A stretch of DNA of 64,000 bases from Halobellus sp. LT62 (GTDB lineage: Archaea > Halobacteriota > Halobacteria > Halobacteriales > Haloferacaceae): positions 62,001 through 126,000 of the forward strand of contig NZ_JAYEZO010000001.1 of assembly GCF_037031285.1 (NCBI RefSeq), in the 5' to 3' direction. Both the position numbers and the translations under genes were made by a program. The notes beneath the pieces are model-generated. The model searched no databases and had not been told where the DNA came from. It saw only the letters and a program-made list of their open reading frames with translations. Each line of letters starts with the position of its first letter. Positions within the stretch are counted from its first letter, which is position 1. Shown here piece after piece: positions 7,905 to 16,480 of the stretch.

Positions 7905-9722
7905 TCACCCGAGAAGCGTCGGGCCGAAGAGCAGAAGCAGCAACGACAGCAGCATCGTCACGCCCACGCCGGTCGTGATCGTGCTCACCACGCGGTTCCG
8001 ATCCGTCACGGGAAGCCGAGAGACGACCGCCTCGACGCTCGTCCGGAGGATGCGACCGCCGTCCAGCGGATAGCCCGGAATGCAGTTGAACAGCCCGAGT
8101 TGGAGGTTGATCCAGCCCATCCAGAAGGACACGTTGGCGAGGACGAACACGCCGGTCCCGAGGAAGCCCAGCGGGCCGCCGATGCTGTAGAAGTTGAACA
8201 CGCTGGCGGTGAACCCGGGGAAGTTCGGAATGCCAAGCACGAGCGACGCAAGCGGCAACACCAGCGAGATGTACACCGCCGCGAGCGGTGAGTCGCCGAC
8301 GGCACCCGACAGCCCGGCCGCGTCGGGACCGCCGTCGCCGCCGAGCAGTTCGAGGTACGTGCCCGCCGGGTAGGACTGAACGCCGAAATCAGTCAGCAGC
8401 AACCCGCTCGTCCCCGGGAAGATATTGACGCCGAGGAAGCCGCTGCCGTCTTGGGGGTTCTCGCCGAGCGTCACCTCGTAGGTGTCGAGTTCGCCGTCGT
8501 GATACACCTCGACGGCCACCGTCTCTCCCGGCTCGCTCCCGTCGAGCGCGCGCGTGAGTTCGGTCGAGGAGACGACGCGCTCACCGTCGATCGCGGTCAC
8601 GATCACGCCCGGTTCGGTCGGTGCGCCCGAAGCCGCCAGCGGGCCGTCCTCGGCGACTTGGATGAGATACGCGCCGACCGGGATCGTCACGGTCCCGCGC
8701 TCGGTCTCCAGTTCGGCGAATCGGTCCTCGCCGACCGCGTCAGCGAAGCCGACGCGCGTGTACACGGGCGATCCGTTGACGGCGGTGACCGAGATCGGCT
8801 CGTCCTCCTCCGCGACGCTGATATTCGCGGGGTTGCCGGCGACGGATCCGGTCACGACGAGGGCGCGTTCGACGTCGACCGTCCGCGCCTCTCTGCCGGC
8901 GGCGCTCTCGCCGCCGTCGAGTTCGACCGCCACGGTTCGCTCGTCGATCGACAGCAGCACATCGTCCAGTGAGGTCTCATTGCCGACTGGCGCGCCGCCG
9001 ACGGCGGTGATCCGGTCGCCCTGTGCGACCCCCGCCTCCGCGGCCGGCGAGCCTCCGTATGCGCCCTGCACGGCCATCCCGGGTGCGACCCCGACGCTCG
9101 CGATCACCGGGCCGAAGAGCAGCGCGAACGCGAGGAACGTCACGAAGAAGTTGTTCGTCACGCCCGCGGCGAACATCCGCGTCCGACCGCCGCGGCTCGC
9201 CTCCCGCTGGCTCTCCTCGTCCGGCTGGACGAACGCGCCGAGTGGGATGATGGTGAACAGAAATATCCCCATCGAGTCGATGTCGATCCCCTCGACGCGA
9301 CAGAGGATTCCGTGACCCCCCTCGTGGACGACGAGGCCGACGAGGAGCCCGAACACGATCTCGGGGGCGACAGAAAGCGGCAGGAAGTCGTTGAGGCCGG
9401 GGATGACGAGGAAGTTCTGCGGCTGATTTACTGTCGAGGGGGCGGGCGGATCCCTCGCGATCGCGATCCCCTGAACGAGGAGGAAAAAGAACATCCCCGC
9501 CATGATTACCAGCGCCGCGCCGACGCCGAGGTTGCTCCACGCGCGCCAGAACCGCTTCGGCGTCGCGACCCAGTCGATGAACTCGCGCCCGCGCTTGGTG
9601 TGTACCGTCGTGAACGGCCCCTGCACGCGGACCGAGTCGGGCAACAATCCGCGCTGGGAGAGATACAACGCGGCCGCCGAGTACGCGGTGAGGCCGACGA
9701 GCACCCACAGAAGCGTATTCAT
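7905..9722 (-). CDS. Site-2 protease family membrane metalloprotease (M50) with PDZ domain
   Basis: 605-residue polytopic zinc protease. The ATG at 9722 begins with a hydrophobic helix (NTLLWVLVGLTAYSAAALYL). The zinc motif HEGGH is at 133-137 in a membrane segment, and the third-ligand motif (FNCIPGYPLDGGRIL) lies near the C-terminus. A PDZ-like domain (QGAYGGSPAAEAGVAQGDRI and a second AVGGAPVGNETSL turn) and a further extracytoplasmic region sit between. Longer readings upstream run into the hairpin cluster and are rejected. Family role: intramembrane cleavage of membrane-bound regulators; the substrate is unknown. It lies downstream of lysS on the same strand but is separated by about 200 bases of strong hairpins, so it is probably transcribed separately. 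Confidence 0.9.
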   Translation of the reverse strand: MNTLLWVLVGLTAYSAAALYLSQRGLLPDSVRVQGPFTTVHTKRGREFIDWVATPKRFWRAWSNLGVGAALVIMAGMFFFLLVQGIAIARDPPAPSTVNQPQNFLVIPGLNDFLPLSVAPEIVFGLLVGLVVHEGGHGILCRVEGIDIDSMGIFLFTIIPLGAFVQPDEESQREASRGGRTRMFAAGVTNNFFVTFLAFALLFGPVIASVGVAPGMAVQGAYGGSPAAEAGVAQGDRITAVGGAPVGNETSLDDVLLSIDERTVAVELDGGESAAGREARTVDVERALVVTGSVAGNPANISVAEEDEPISVTAVNGSPVYTRVGFADAVGEDRFAELETERGTVTIPVGAYLIQVAEDGPLAASGAPTEPGVIVTAIDGERVVSSTELTRALDGSEPGETVAVEVYHDGELDTYEVTLGENPQDGSGFLGVNIFPGTSGLLLTDFGVQSYPAGTYLELLGGDGGPDAAGLSGAVGDSPLAAVYISLVLPLASLVLGIPNFPGFTASVFNFYSIGGPLGFLGTGVFVLANVSFWMGWINLQLGLFNCIPGYPLDGGRILRTSVEAVVSRLPVTDRNRVVSTITTGVGVTMLLSLLLLLFGPTLLG

Positions 9723-9748
9723 TGAGAGGAGCAAAGTGATGCGCGCAA

Positions 9749-9858
9749 AAAGGTGTTCCTCATCCACCTTTTTACTGTGGAGGGGTCCTGCGGACCCCTC
9801 CGTGCAAAAACCTGGAGGGAAAAACTTCCCGCGAGGGTCGCCACGGCGACCCTCGCGG
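9749..9858 (-). terminator. Cluster of four hairpins downstream of lysS
   Basis: Read on the minus strand after lysS there are four inverted repeats in a row. (1) 9829-9858: 14-bp perfect stem, 2-base loop. (2) 9817-9830: 5-bp stem GGGAA/TTCCC, sharing two bases with the first. (3) 9779-9801: 10-bp perfect stem GGAGGGGTCC/GGACCCCTCC with a 3-base loop. (4) 9750-9772: 7-bp stem AAAGGTG/CACCTTT ending in a T run. The T tracts that follow the stems make transcription termination or mRNA 3'-end formation for lysS the simplest reading. The last T run may also act as TATA for the M50 gene. Confidence 0.6.
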
Positions 9859-9926
9859 TACAATCACTGGTGGTTTCCGTACCGCCCCACTGCCTCCGCT
9901 ACCGCAACAGCCCCGCACCGCCTCCG

Positions 9927-11603
9927 CTACGACTCGCGGCGCAATCTGGCGACGACGAACGCCGTGTCGAGTTCGCCGAGGAACTCTCCCAGTCTCGGGC
10001 CCTGCGGCTGGTCGAAGAAGAGCAGATAACCGGCGTCGAAGAAGTCGCCGATCTCGACCCCGTGAGCTCTGGCCGTCTCGTACATCTCCCCCTGAATCTC
10101 CTCGCCGTCGCGACCCGCTTCGACGTACGCCGCGAGATCGTCGAGCGCGGCGGCGACGTCGGCGTCGAAGTCGACGTCGGGAAGTTCCTCTTGGAGCCGG
10201 TAGTTGTAGGCGTTGTCCTCGCGCACGGCCCACGCGCGCGCCCGATCGACCCGTTCGAGCGCCTCCTCGATCGCCCATTCTGGGGTATTGTCGTCGAAGT
10301 ACCCCTCGTTTCGGGCCATCTCGATCCGCAGGTCGCGGTCGTCTGTCATCCCGAGAACGGCCGCGAAGGTGTACGGTAGGCGGACGCGTTCCTCGCGGAC
10401 TTCGTCGACGACGAAGGGATACGCCCGCTCTGCGAACGCGGTGAGCGCCTCGTCGTCGACGTCGCCGAAGTACGCCCGCTCGAAACGGTCGAAGTCGTCG
10501 ACGAGTTGATCCAGCCGGGAGACGTCGAGATCGCGCGCCTTCCGCGGGTTGAGAGCGAAGAAGTACTTCAGGACCTCCGGCTCCAGCAGATCGAGCATCT
10601 CCGCGACGGTGACGATGTTCCCGGCCGACGAAGACAGCGCCTCGCCGTTGAGCGTGAACCACTCGTAGACCATCGGGACCGGCGGCTCGATCTCGAGGAC
10701 GTTGCGCGCGATGTCCTCGCCGGAGGGCCACGACCCCTCGGCGTGGTCCTTTCCGAACGGCTCGAAGTCGACACCGAGGACCTGCCACTGGGCGGGCCAC
10801 TCGAAGCGCCACGGGAGCTTCCCGTCGCGGAACGACGCCGTCCCCTCGTGGCCGCACCCCTCGATGGTGTTGTCGCCGACGGTCATATCCGTACAGACGT
10901 ACTCGACGGTCCCGGCGTCGACGTCGACCGATGTGACCGTCTCGGTGATTTTCCCACAGTTCTCACAGACCGGGTTGAACGGCACGTAGTCGGCGTCGAC
11001 CTTCGATTGGTACTTCGAGAGTACCTCTCGCGCGCTGTCGACATGTTCGAGGACGTGTTTGACGACATCGTCGAATGTCCCCTCCTCGTACATTTCGGTG
11101 TTCGAGAGCATTTCTACCTCGATTCCGAGCCGATCCGCGTCGGCCTTCAGCAGCGCGGCGAAGTGCGCCGCGTACGACTCCGACTCGCCGAAGGGGTCGG
11201 GGATGTCGGTGTATGGCTTGCCTAAGTTTCGACCGAGCGCGCCCGCGTCGACGTCGCCGAGGCCGACGATGGTGCCGTCGACGTCCGCGAGCTTTCGAGG
11301 GAGCTTCCGCAGCGGGTCGCGGTCGTCGCTGGTGAACACCTGCCGGACCTCGTGACCGCGTTCGCGCAGCACCGCGGCGACGAAGTACCCGCGCATAATC
11401 TCGTTGAAGTTGCCCAAGTGTGCGACTCCGGAGGGAGAGACGCCGCCTTTGATAACGATCGGATCCTCGGGCTCTCTGGCTTCGATCTCGTCTGCGACCT
11501 CGTCGGCCCAGAACGCGTGTCGAGGCCCGTCGCTGCCGTCGCGGTCGTCGCCGTCGCTGCCATCGACGCCGCGGTCGTCACCAGCGGTTGCTTCCCCGGA
11601 CAT
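9927..11603 (-). CDS. lysS: Lysyl-tRNA synthetase, class I
   Basis: Charges tRNA-Lys with lysine; the class I (archaeal) form, 558 residues. The N-terminal 28 residues are an acidic low-complexity extension. The HIGH-type motif is HLGN at 62-65 (SPSGVAHLGNFNE). The KMSKS-equivalent is in NGEALSSSAGNIVT. A zinc-binding pair CENC followed by a GCGH element is present in the insertion. Three bases separate it from upstream pyrH, so the two are almost surely one operon. The cognate tRNA-Lys(TTT) gene also lies in this window, at about 54.6 kb. Confidence 0.97.
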   Translation of the reverse strand: MSGEATAGDDRGVDGSDGDDRDGSDGPRHAFWADEVADEIEAREPEDPIVIKGGVSPSGVAHLGNFNEIMRGYFVAAVLRERGHEVRQVFTSDDRDPLRKLPRKLADVDGTIVGLGDVDAGALGRNLGKPYTDIPDPFGESESYAAHFAALLKADADRLGIEVEMLSNTEMYEEGTFDDVVKHVLEHVDSAREVLSKYQSKVDADYVPFNPVCENCGKITETVTSVDVDAGTVEYVCTDMTVGDNTIEGCGHEGTASFRDGKLPWRFEWPAQWQVLGVDFEPFGKDHAEGSWPSGEDIARNVLEIEPPVPMVYEWFTLNGEALSSSAGNIVTVAEMLDLLEPEVLKYFFALNPRKARDLDVSRLDQLVDDFDRFERAYFGDVDDEALTAFAERAYPFVVDEVREERVRLPYTFAAVLGMTDDRDLRIEMARNEGYFDDNTPEWAIEEALERVDRARAWAVREDNAYNYRLQEELPDVDFDADVAAALDDLAAYVEAGRDGEEIQGEMYETARAHGVEIGDFFDAGYLLFFDQPQGPRLGEFLGELDTAFVVARLRRES

Positions 11604-11606
11604 CGC

Positions 11607-12326
11607 TCACCCCTGCGCCCAGTAGGTGGGTTCGCCCTCGACGCCGTTCGGCACGATGTCGGTCCCGTCGTGCTCGCCGCGGAGCACGGCGCTCTCGATC
11701 CGCCCGGGATCGGTGCCGTCGAGCACGATCGTCCGCATCTCCGAGCGCTCGATCAACTTCGCGGCCAGCAGGTCGACCGGCGCGGACGCGCCCGCGTCGC
11801 GGCTCATCGGCGCGATCACGTCGACGAGTTCGCGCCCGGTAAGCGTCCGGTACTTCTCCGCGTCAGCGTCGGTACTCGGATCGGCGCTGTAGACGCCGTC
11901 GACGCTCGTCGCGTAGACGAGGAGGTCCGCGTCGACGTACTCGGCGAGCGCGGCGGCGACCGCGTCGGTGGTCTGACCGGGCATCACGCCGCCCATCACG
12001 GAGATGTCGCCGCGGCGGATCGCGTCCCCGGCGTCCTCGTAGTCGCGCGCGACCTTCGGATCGACGTTCGCCCCGAGCGAAGCGATGAGCAGTCGGGCGT
12101 TGATGCGGGTCACGTCGATGCCGATCTGGTCCAACTGGACCTCGTTTGCGCCCAACTCGCGGGCCGTCCCGATGTAATCGCGGGCGACGCCGCCGCCGCC
12201 GACGACCGCACCGATCTCACAGCCCTCGTCTACGAGCGTCTCGACCACCGCTGCGTGTCCCTCGACCCGTTGGGCGTCGAGGTCGGGGGCGAGAACGCTC
12301 CCCCCGATAGAAACGACGACTCTCAT
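11607..12326 (-). CDS. pyrH: UMP kinase (archaeal type)
   Basis: Phosphorylates UMP to UDP in pyrimidine nucleotide synthesis. 239 residues, amino-acid-kinase fold. Visible motifs are the N-terminal VVSIGGSVLAP loop, VVGGGGVARDYI, and the YATSVDGVYSADPSTDADAEK segment near the nucleotide site. Length is normal for the archaeal form. First gene of a pyrH-lysS unit; a divergent promoter region of about 150 bases separates it from the molybdopterin synthase gene. Confidence 0.96.
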   Translation of the reverse strand: MRVVVSIGGSVLAPDLDAQRVEGHAAVVETLVDEGCEIGAVVGGGGVARDYIGTARELGANEVQLDQIGIDVTRINARLLIASLGANVDPKVARDYEDAGDAIRRGDISVMGGVMPGQTTDAVAAALAEYVDADLLVYATSVDGVYSADPSTDADAEKYRTLTGRELVDVIAPMSRDAGASAPVDLLAAKLIERSEMRTIVLDGTDPGRIESAVLRGEHDGTDIVPNGVEGEPTYWAQG

Positions 12327-12483
12327 TACACCGTCGTTGCTGCGAACCGGGCTTAAGGGTTGTCAACCGAGAATGACGGCGAATCCGTCCGCGGCCGCTG
12401 CGGCGCGACTGACGCGCGTTGGGGAGCGGTGGTGGCTGTCACAGCCGACAGTATCAAGCCGGTCGACGCCCCGATTTCGGAGT

Positions 12484-13269
12484 ATGCAACTACTCGGTAT
12501 CGTCGGGCCGGAGGCGCGATCGCTCTGCGAGCACCTCGCCGCGCACCTCGACGGCCGCGTTGCCATCGTCGAGCACCGGATAGAGGGCTCACCGAGTGCA
12601 CCCGACGGCGACGTCGACACAGTCTACGAACTCGCTTCCGACGGCACGTGGACGGCCGCGGGCGCGGACCGAACGCTCGACGGCATCCTCGACGACCTCG
12701 CGGCGACGTACGACCACGCCCTCCTCGCCGGATTCACCGACGCCGACGTCCCGACGGTCGCGCTCGGCGATGCCGATGTCGAGGATCCGACGATCGAAGC
12801 CGACACCGCGGACGCCGTCGACGTCGGCGAGGCGATCGACGCGCTCGCGGTGGCCGAACCGCGCGTCACGCTCGAAACGCTCGTCGAACGGGTGAAGGCG
12901 TCGCCCCGAGCCTCGCACGCGGGCGCTATCGCGACTTTCACGGGTCGCGTTCGGACCAAAGACGGCGACGACGACGCCGAGACGCTCAGCCTGACCTTCG
13001 AGAAGTACGAGGGCGTCGCCGAGGAGCGGCTTCGCTCGATCGAATCGGAGCTTATGGAGCGCGACGGCGTCGAGGAAGTCGCGATGTTCCACCGGACGGG
13101 AACGATCGAATCTGGCGAGGACATCGTTTTCGTCGTCGTGCTCGCGGGCCACCGCGAGGAGGCGTTCGAGACGGTCTCCGACGGCATCAACCGGCTGAAG
13201 GACGAGGTCCCGATCTTCAAACACGAGACGACCGTCGAGGAGGACTTCTGGGTCCACGACAAGCAGTGA
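12484..13269 (+). CDS. moaE: Molybdopterin synthase catalytic subunit MoaE with N-terminal MobB-like extension
   Basis: The C-terminal half (about residues 125-261) is MoaE, the large subunit that transfers sulfur to make molybdopterin. Key stretches are SHAGAIATFTGRVRTKDG, LTFEKYEGVAEERL, MFHRTGTIESGEDIVFV and the Lys-containing DEVPIFKHETTVEEDFWV end. The first ~110 residues (MQLLGIVGPEARSLCEHLAA) resemble the start of MobB-type proteins but without a P-loop. The start at ATG 12484 is chosen because the upstream frame is non-conserved and Arg/Ser rich. MoaD, the sulfur carrier partner, is not in the window. Confidence 0.9.
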   Translation: MQLLGIVGPEARSLCEHLAAHLDGRVAIVEHRIEGSPSAPDGDVDTVYELASDGTWTAAGADRTLDGILDDLAATYDHALLAGFTDADVPTVALGDADVEDPTIEADTADAVDVGEAIDALAVAEPRVTLETLVERVKASPRASHAGAIATFTGRVRTKDGDDDAETLSLTFEKYEGVAEERLRSIESELMERDGVEEVAMFHRTGTIESGEDIVFVVVLAGHREEAFETVSDGINRLKDEVPIFKHETTVEEDFWVHDKQ

Positions 13270-13575
13270 TCGGTGCGTCGCCCTTGTCTTGCCTCTCTCT
13301 CTCTCTCAAACCGGAGTCGAAATATATTTTTTCGAAGAATTGAGTCAGAAATAATCTCTCAAACCGCCGATTTCGCCGTGTTCGCTACCGTATATATTCT
13401 TCATTCAAGAGTATGAAATAAATTCTTAGAGGAGTGTATAAAATTTTTAACTGAGTTTCGTAGCTGTTGAACTATTGATTTTACCACCACTTATCGCTAA
13501 ACAGAACCGAATTGCACCTAACGTTCCTCCGTTTATATACTCTCCCGGCGACAAGGCGTGGATGAGGTCACACAG
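13270..13575. promoter_or_regulatory. AT-rich 306-base leader/promoter island
   Basis: Non-coding stretch with strikingly low GC compared with the rest of the window. It contains a (CT)n run near 13295, several TATA-like stretches (AAATATATTTTTTC, GTATATATTC, GTATAAAATTTTTAA) and the likely functional TATA at 13532-13539. It leads into the DUF7123 gene. No open frame or RNA motif recognised. Confidence 0.6.
13532..13539 (+). promoter_or_regulatory. TATA box for DUF7123 gene, with downstream SD
   Basis: TTTATATA, predicting a start of transcription near 13562. A GAGGT Shine-Dalgarno-like motif (13564-13568) then lies seven bases before ATG 13576. This decides that ATG over the upstream in-frame GTG at 13558, and makes this one of the few leadered genes in the window. 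Confidence 0.6.
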
Positions 13576-13845
13576 ATGAGCGCAACCGCGACACCCTCCA
13601 CCGAACCAGTCAGCGACGATCCGTCCAAAGAGGAGCGACTGAAGTCGTACCTGCTCGCGAAGGCACAGGACGGCGAGATGTACTTCAAATCGAAGTTCAT
13701 CGCCGACGAGGTCGGCCTCTCGCCGAAGGAGATCGGCGCGCTGATGGTGAAACTGCGCGATTCCGCCTCGGAGCTGACCGTCGAGAAGTGGTCGTACACG
13801 AGCGCGACCACGTGGCGGATCGAACCGACACAGGATTCGGCCTGA
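13576..13845 (+). CDS. DUF7123 family protein, winged-helix-like
   Basis: 89-residue soluble protein found widely in Halobacteria. The central part (residues 18-80: KEERLKSYLLAKAQDGEMYF, SKFIADEVGLSPKEIGALMV, then EKWSYTSATTWRI) has the helix-turn-helix plus wing look of a small DNA-binding domain. DNA binding is inferred from pattern, not proven. It is preceded by a long AT-rich region with several TATA-like sequences, which suggests a highly expressed or regulated gene. The family label is from memory. Confidence 0.8.
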   Translation: MSATATPSTEPVSDDPSKEERLKSYLLAKAQDGEMYFKSKFIADEVGLSPKEIGALMVKLRDSASELTVEKWSYTSATTWRIEPTQDSA

Positions 13846-14007
13846 CGCCCTCCCCGACGGCCCGCGGTGTGTTCCCCACGCCGCCCTGAACCCTATTTTC
13901 GGTTTTCCGACCGATTAGTCGCTACACCGGGTTTTCACCGGACGAAAGCGCCGACGACGGGCGTACTGTCGTGGCGTTTATCCGGCCGTACTCCGTATCG
14001 TGAGGTA

Positions 14008-15147
14008 ATGGAAACCCCGGAATCGGTGGGCGAACCACCGATCGAGTCCCTGCAAACGGTCTTTCACCTCCACGAGGCCCAACGCGACGGCGACCGCGTG
14101 CTGTTCTTCGGCGAGTCGCTGGTACCCGAGCGGATGCTGATCGAGGAGGTGTGGACGCCGTTCCGCGAGGCGGGGTACGAAATTCAGGTCGCCTCGACGC
14201 GCGGCGGAGACGAGGACGTCGTCATCGCCCGTCCGATCAGTCACGGCGTCGACGGGATCCCGTGGAAGAACGTCGCGCTCTTCGCGGCGACGGTCCTCTC
14301 GACACTGCTCGTCGGCTCGCTGACGTGGTATTACACCCCGTTTTCGGAACTCCTCGCCGACCCGATACTGCTCTTCCAGGCGTGGCCGTTCACGGCGGCC
14401 ATTCTCGGCGTGCTCGCGACGCACGAACTCGGCCACTACGCGATGGGTCGATACCACGGCGTCGACGTCTCCCTGCCGTACGTGATCCCGTTTATCTTCC
14501 CGTTCGGGACGCTCGGCGCTGTCATCCGGATGCGCGGGCAGATGCCCGACCGGAAGGCGCTCTTCGACATCGGCGTCGCGGGGCCGCTCGCCGGACTCGC
14601 GGCGACGGTCGCCGTCACCGCGATCGGCCTCTCGCTGCCGCCGATCACGGTCCCCGAATGGGCGATACAGAACTCCGGACAGGTGATCGTGTTCAACAAC
14701 CCGCCGCTCTTGGACCTCATCGCGGGCGTCCTCGGTCGACCGACCGAGTACGCCGATCCGTCGACGGCGGTCAACCCGGTCGTTATCGGCGGCTGGGTCG
14801 GGATGTTCTTCACCGTGCTGAACCTCCTGCCGGTCGGTCAGTTGGACGGCGGCCACGTCCTCCGGGCGATGCTGGGCGAGTCCCAAGAGCGCGTCGCGGC
14901 GATCGTTCCGGCGGTGCTGTTCGGCCTCGCGGCGTACCTCTACTACGGCCTCGGCTACTCGCTGAACGAGTCGGTCGGTCTGTGGGGTTTCTGGGGGTTG
15001 CTCTCGGCTCTCGTCGCGTTCAAGGGACCGGCGCACCCCGTCGACGACTCACCGATCGGAACCGCGCGACTCGCCGTCGGGATCGCGACGTTCGCGCTCG
15101 GCGCGCTCTGTTTCCTGCTCGTCCCCGTCGAAGTGATGTCGGTCTGA
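14008..15147 (+). CDS. Site-2 protease (M50) family membrane protease
   Basis: 379-residue polytopic zinc metalloprotease without a PDZ domain. A soluble N-terminal region (1-85) of the kind seen in plant/cyanobacterial EGY-like S2P proteins precedes the first membrane helix. HELGH is at 139-143, and the third-ligand motif is in NLLPVGQLDGGHVLRA. At least seven hydrophobic segments. ATG at 14008 is preceded by GAGGT, a reasonable ribosome site. The 3' end overlaps the convergent small membrane protein gene by 99 bases. Confidence 0.92.
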   Translation: METPESVGEPPIESLQTVFHLHEAQRDGDRVLFFGESLVPERMLIEEVWTPFREAGYEIQVASTRGGDEDVVIARPISHGVDGIPWKNVALFAATVLSTLLVGSLTWYYTPFSELLADPILLFQAWPFTAAILGVLATHELGHYAMGRYHGVDVSLPYVIPFIFPFGTLGAVIRMRGQMPDRKALFDIGVAGPLAGLAATVAVTAIGLSLPPITVPEWAIQNSGQVIVFNNPPLLDLIAGVLGRPTEYADPSTAVNPVVIGGWVGMFFTVLNLLPVGQLDGGHVLRAMLGESQERVAAIVPAVLFGLAAYLYYGLGYSLNESVGLWGFWGLLSALVAFKGPAHPVDDSPIGTARLAVGIATFALGALCFLLVPVEVMSV

Positions 15148-15447
15148 GCGGGACGATCCCGGCCGTTCCCGACGGTCCCCACGTTGCGGAACGCTGGCGA
15201 GATCGATCCCCCGAACGACGATATACAGCAGGACGATTCCGGTGCCGACCGCGAGGACGAACTGCCCGATAAGGGCGAATACCCGTCCGAAGATCGAGAA
15301 TCCGAGCAAGAATGCGATCGCGAACGGCACTGCAGCCACGGCAACGACTGACAGGATGAGTTTCGCGAGCGGGACGGCTTCTGCGAGGAGCTGATTCCTG
15401 TCGACCGAGCCGGTTTCGGCGTCGATGAACGGGCGGCGGGAGGGCAT
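15049..15447 (-). CDS. Small two-helix membrane protein, hypothetical
   Basis: 132 residues with hydrophobic segments at about 27-52 (AKLILSVVAVAAVPFAIAFL) and 55-80 (FALIGQFVLAVGTGIVLLYI), then a highly charged Arg/Asp/Glu tail. No family recognised. The tail overlaps the convergent M50 gene by 99 bases; such overlap is unusual, and the true protein could be expressed with part of the tail being non-essential. The hydrophobic half is not a shadow of another gene, which supports it. Confidence 0.6.
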   Translation of the reverse strand: MPSRRPFIDAETGSVDRNQLLAEAVPLAKLILSVVAVAAVPFAIAFLLGFSIFGRVFALIGQFVLAVGTGIVLLYIVVRGIDLASVPQRGDRRERPGSSRSDRHHFDGDEQETERAERERRDPDGESRGSDR

Positions 15448-15487
15448 CGATCACCCATCTCGCGCGACGGCATTAGAACTTGGTGCT

Positions 15488-16360
15488 CTATTCGTGCGTA
15501 TACCCCTCGTCGGCGAGCGGCTCACCGTCCATTTTGACGCCCTCGTCGACGACGTCGCCGACGACCGTGAGCGGCACCGACACCTCGCTCCGGACGTCGT
15601 CGACGGCGTCGGCCGGAAGCGTGCACACGAGCTCGAAATCCTCGCCGACCGTCGTCGCCATCCGTCGCGTATCGGCGTCGTCCGCGGCGTAATCGATGAC
15701 GGCGTCGTGGACCGGAACCGCCTCCCACGAGACGTCGAAGCCGACACCGGAGGCCTCCGCGAGCTGGTGGAGCGACCGCGCGAGGCCGTCGGAGGAATCC
15801 ATCATCGCGGTCGCGTGCGGCGCGAGCGCGACGCCCGCGGCGACGCGCGGCGAAAACCGAAAGAGGTCGTTCCCGCGCTCGGCGTCGCCGGCCTCGAACG
15901 CCCGCAGACCCGCGGCAGTCCGGCCGAGCGCGCCGGTCACGCAGATCACGTCACCCGGGTTCGCCCCCGAGCGGCGGACCGGGGCGTCAGTTTCGCCGAG
16001 TGCCGTCGTCGAGACCGTGAACTCCGCCGTGGTGTCGAGGTCGCCGCCGACGTACTCGGCGTCGACGGACTCACAGACGTCGACTGCGCCGTCGACGAAC
16101 GCGTCGAGTTCGGACTCCTCGAGCGTCGGCGCGGCGTACGCGGCGACCGCGGCCGTCGCTGACGCACCCATCGCGGCGACGTCCGACAGCGACGCGCCGA
16201 CGGCCCGCCAGCCGGCCGTGTAGCGTGTCGTCCCCGGCGGGAAGTCCGCCGACTCGTGGAGCATATCGATCGTCACGACGAGGCCGTCCACGACGGCGGC
16301 GTCGTCGCCGGCGGTCGGAAGCGCCGCCGCGAGGCGACGGAGCGCCGATCGTTCGTCCAT
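15488..16360 (-). CDS. thiL: Thiamine-monophosphate kinase
   Basis: Converts thiamine phosphate to the pyrophosphate cofactor using ATP. 290 residues, PurM/ThiL fold. Motifs seen: the early GDDAAVVDG phosphate-binding loop, TIDMLHESADFPPG, SDVAAMGA, GGDLDTTAEFTVSTTALG, and MMDSSDGLARSLHQLAE. Slightly short for the family (usually 300-330) but with all core motifs. Probably a single-gene unit, divergent from the flippase-like gene at 16481. Confidence 0.95.
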   Translation of the reverse strand: MDERSALRRLAAALPTAGDDAAVVDGLVVTIDMLHESADFPPGTTRYTAGWRAVGASLSDVAAMGASATAAVAAYAAPTLEESELDAFVDGAVDVCESVDAEYVGGDLDTTAEFTVSTTALGETDAPVRRSGANPGDVICVTGALGRTAAGLRAFEAGDAERGNDLFRFSPRVAAGVALAPHATAMMDSSDGLARSLHQLAEASGVGFDVSWEAVPVHDAVIDYAADDADTRRMATTVGEDFELVCTLPADAVDDVRSEVSVPLTVVGDVVDEGVKMDGEPLADEGYTHE

Positions 16361-16480
16361 AGCACTCGTGCGGTCCGGGCGGGCAAAAAGCCGACGTCAC
16401 GCGCCGTTCGTGGCGGCGACACCTTCCGCTCGCGGGCACTGTTTCGATGGCTTGATGCCGGGACGAACGGACGGTGTACT

